Shown in pieces: positions 62,208 to 64,000 of a stretch of 64,000 nucleotides of DNA (the first letter of the stretch is position 1; every line of letters starts with the position of its first letter). The stretch is from RZZS01 sp964491785 (lineage in GTDB: Bacteria; Pseudomonadota; Alphaproteobacteria; Micavibrionales; Micavibrionaceae). A program made the translations under genes and the position numbers. The notes under the pieces were generated by a model. It ran no database searches. It was given only the letters and a program-made list of their open reading frames with translations, and was not told where the DNA came from. The stretch lies in contig CAZBGS010000001.1 of the NCBI GenBank assembly GCA_964491785.1, positions 124,001 to 188,000 of the forward strand, in the 5' to 3' direction.

Positions 62208-64000
62208 TCACGCTGCGTTCTTGCCGCTTGCGCTTTCCGACTCAGCCGGAAGACGCAGGACAATTGTCGCCCCTCCCGGATCAATCCATCCGGCTTCGCG
62301 TCTTAACCATTCCGGAACGCCGATTATTATTTTACCTTTATGATCTTCCATTATCTTTTTGACTATCGCCAGCCCCAGTCCCGTGCCCTTTTCCTTCATT
62401 GTGACATAGGGTTCGGTCAACCTCGAGAGCTCTTCGGTTTTTGGAAGACCAAGGCCGTTATCGGACACGGCAATCACAATATCATTATCTTTACGGCAAA
62501 TGAATACCACTATTTCGCCAGGGGATTTGTCTTCACATGTTTCCATTCTGCTCTCGACAGAATCAATCGAGTTTTGAAGCAGGTTGGTCAGTGCCTGCCG
62601 GAATTGCTGGGCATCGCAGGTCAGGACGAATTCCTGATCTCCCCTGAGAGGGCCATCCAAACGGAATTTGATCCTGGGATGCGCATGCTGCTGCAGCAGG
62701 AGCATGTCACGCACAAGCAGAAGAATATTTTCCTTATTCATCACCGGTTCGGGCATGCGAGCGAAGGAAGAAAATTCGTTTACCATCCTGCCTATATCGC
62801 CGACATGCCTGATGATGGTGTCGGTAAGCCTGCTGAAAGTCTCCTGATCGTCGGGGATATACTTAATGTATTTGCGCTTCAGACGCTCTGCGGAAAGCTG
62901 AATCGGTGTCAGCGGGTTTTTGATTTCGTGGGCTATTCGCCTTGCAACATCTGCCCAGGCAGCCTTGCGCTGGGCTGATTGCAGTTCGGTGATATCGTCG
63001 AAAGTGAGAACCGCGCCCCTGTCCTCTTCACCGATAAGCTCTACCGCAATGCGTACCAGAAGAGTTCTGCGGACGCCGTCCCTGCTGGCGAAGGGAATTT
63101 CCGACTGCGTAATCCGTCCGGAGCGAGCAAGCGCTTCCCCTAGTAAAGGCCCAATTTCGGGAATGACGCTTTTAATGTTGTTACCGTTGAGGTCTTCCTC
63201 TTCAATATGGAGAATTTCCACGGCCATACTGTTGACCAGTGTAATAATGCCATGCTCGTCGACGCCGACGACTCCTGAAGACACCCCGGCGAGAATCGTT
63301 TCGGTGAACCGACGGCGGTGATCGAGTTTTCTGTTGGCGCTGACAAGTTCGTCACGCTGTGACTGGATCTGGCTGGTCATGCGGTTGAACGAACGGGCGA
63401 GAAATTCGAATTCGTCGAAGTTATCAGATTCAAGCACTCTTGCTGTCAGGTCGCCGCTTCGTACCCTGTCCAGCGCCGCTATCAGAGAACCAATGGGGGT
63501 TACGATCTGGCGCGCAAAAACCAGTCCGAACCATACCGCCGACAGCAGCAACAGCAAGGCGACGACAACGAATATCATCATTGCGGTGAATTGCAGCCCG
63601 GAATATCTGACCTGAAGCTGCTCGTATTCCTCGGCGGCTTTTCGTGTGTCGTGAAGATGCGAGAGGACTACGGGATCCACCATCCTGCCCACGAACAGGT
63701 AACTGTCTAAAAAGTTATTGAGTTTTATCAGGGCTCGAATCCTGTCGTCGCTGCCCGCGGTCATAAGCACAACATCGCCGTCCCCGGCGCGGTCGATCGC
63801 GTAATCGGGGATGGCATCGAATTCCAAGGTGAAATTCAGTCCTGATTCGGCCACCACCCTGCCGGAGGAGTTGAAGACGATTGCTTCCGAGAAATTACGC
63901 AGGACGGATTGAGTTCGCATCAGCTTGCCGAAGGCGACTTCGTTCTCCATGAATATCGCGGCCTGACGATCAAGGTCGTTGGCCATGGCCAGAACGTCCG
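62208..64000 (-). CDS. ntrY: NtrY-family sensor histidine kinase, C-terminal part (5' end outside window)
   Basis: The frame is open to base 64000, so the N-terminus and first membrane segments are missing. Visible parts: a periplasmic or linker region, a membrane segment (MMIFVVVALLLLLSAVWFGL), a HAMP-like region, a PAS domain, the phospho-acceptor His in RRIAHEIKNPLTPIQLSAER, and the ATPase domain with DNGLGLP and GTGLGLAIVKK. Partner of NtrX in nitrogen, redox or envelope control. Confidence 0.95.
   Translation of the reverse strand, partial: DVLAMANDLDRQAAIFMENEVAFGKLMRTQSVLRNFSEAIVFNSSGRVVAESGLNFTLEFDAIPDYAIDRAGDGDVVLMTAGSDDRIRALIKLNNFLDSYLFVGRMVDPVVLSHLHDTRKAAEEYEQLQVRYSGLQFTAMMIFVVVALLLLLSAVWFGLVFARQIVTPIGSLIAALDRVRSGDLTARVLESDNFDEFEFLARSFNRMTSQIQSQRDELVSANRKLDHRRRFTETILAGVSSGVVGVDEHGIITLVNSMAVEILHIEEEDLNGNNIKSVIPEIGPLLGEALARSGRITQSEIPFASRDGVRRTLLVRIAVELIGEEDRGAVLTFDDITELQSAQRKAAWADVARRIAHEIKNPLTPIQLSAERLKRKYIKYIPDDQETFSRLTDTIIRHVGDIGRMVNEFSSFARMPEPVMNKENILLLVRDMLLLQQHAHPRIKFRLDGPLRGDQEFVLTCDAQQFRQALTNLLQNSIDSVESRMETCEDKSPGEIVVFICRKDNDIVIAVSDNGLGLPKTEELSRLTEPYVTMKEKGTGLGLAIVKKIMEDHKGKIIIGVPEWLRREAGWIDPGGATIVLRLPAESESASGKNAA

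Noticed and set aside
1..64000. CRISPR arrays, insertion sequences, prophage genes, rRNA operons, riboswitches
   Set aside because: Direct reading found no repeat-spacer arrays, transposase-like proteins, phage structural genes, rRNA or recognisable riboswitch sequences. No intergenic gap exceeds 300 bases.

Overview
The window is a chromosomal stretch of an alphaproteobacterium, almost entirely housekeeping genes packed with short gaps and many overlapping start/stop codons. Evidence for the group: a CcrM-type GANTC methyltransferase, a LexA gene behind a GTTC-N7-GTTC SOS box, an F0 operon with both b and b' subunits, the ppiD-trpE/trpGDC-lexA-comEC neighbourhood, the tpiA-secG-pyrG and DUF721-dsbA-smc blocks, and the ntrY-ntrX-trkA-HAD-hfq-hflX series. 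Base composition is roughly balanced, and no island of foreign composition, insertion sequence, prophage, CRISPR array or rRNA was seen. The order or genus cannot be fixed from the sequence alone.

Layout. 1-8.6 kb: the 3' part of comEC, lexA, and a tryptophan cluster (trpC, trpD, trpG, then trpE behind a PpiD-like foldase) that is split by an oppositely oriented polysaccharide-deacetylase (YibQ) gene. 8.7-11.5 kb: tpiA, secG, pyrG. 11.6-28.6 kb: a long minus-strand run holding rppH, a degenerate YibQ paralogue, ctpA, envC, rlmH, rsfS, nadD, proA, the F0 ATP synthase genes, smc, a DsbA-like thioredoxin, an OmpA-like protein, suhB, efp and a DUF721/DciA gene. 28.7-35.4 kb: an exported unknown protein, folB, ccrM, rnhB, pepN and two small unknown genes. 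35.4-40.4 kb: proB, obgE, rpmA, rplU, then a three-gene cassette resembling the System II (ResB/CcsA/thioredoxin) cytochrome c maturation machinery. 40.4-43.5 kb: nhaD with a coupled nucleotidyltransferase-like gene, a TauE-family permease and tRNA-Ser(UGA). 43.6-51.7 kb: plus-strand wall and replication/translation genes (mltB, rlpA, a D,D-carboxypeptidase, tmk, holB, metG, tatD, a PhnP-like hydrolase). 51.8-53.9 kb: a 605-residue unrecognised protein and a 53-residue gene on the other strand. 53.9-64 kb: mazG, trkH, and a minus-strand series of an inositol-phosphatase paralogue, hflX, hfq, a HAD phosphatase, trkA, ntrX and the 3' part of ntrY.

How the parts work together. Several genes concern the envelope (EnvC, CtpA, two YibQ-like proteins, MltB, RlpA, the carboxypeptidase, the foldase and thioredoxins). 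Potassium and sodium homeostasis is represented by TrkA, TrkH and NhaD. Chromosome maintenance is represented by SMC, DciA, CcrM, HolB, Tmk and LexA.

The strongest points for a second look are: the System II-like cassette in a group that normally uses System I; six GANTC sites packed into the ccrM promoter; an apparent AUU start codon for rsfS; the swap between an intact YibQ copy in the trp locus and a degenerate copy in the usual locus; and several unrecognised genes. No convincing wholly new multi-gene system was found.
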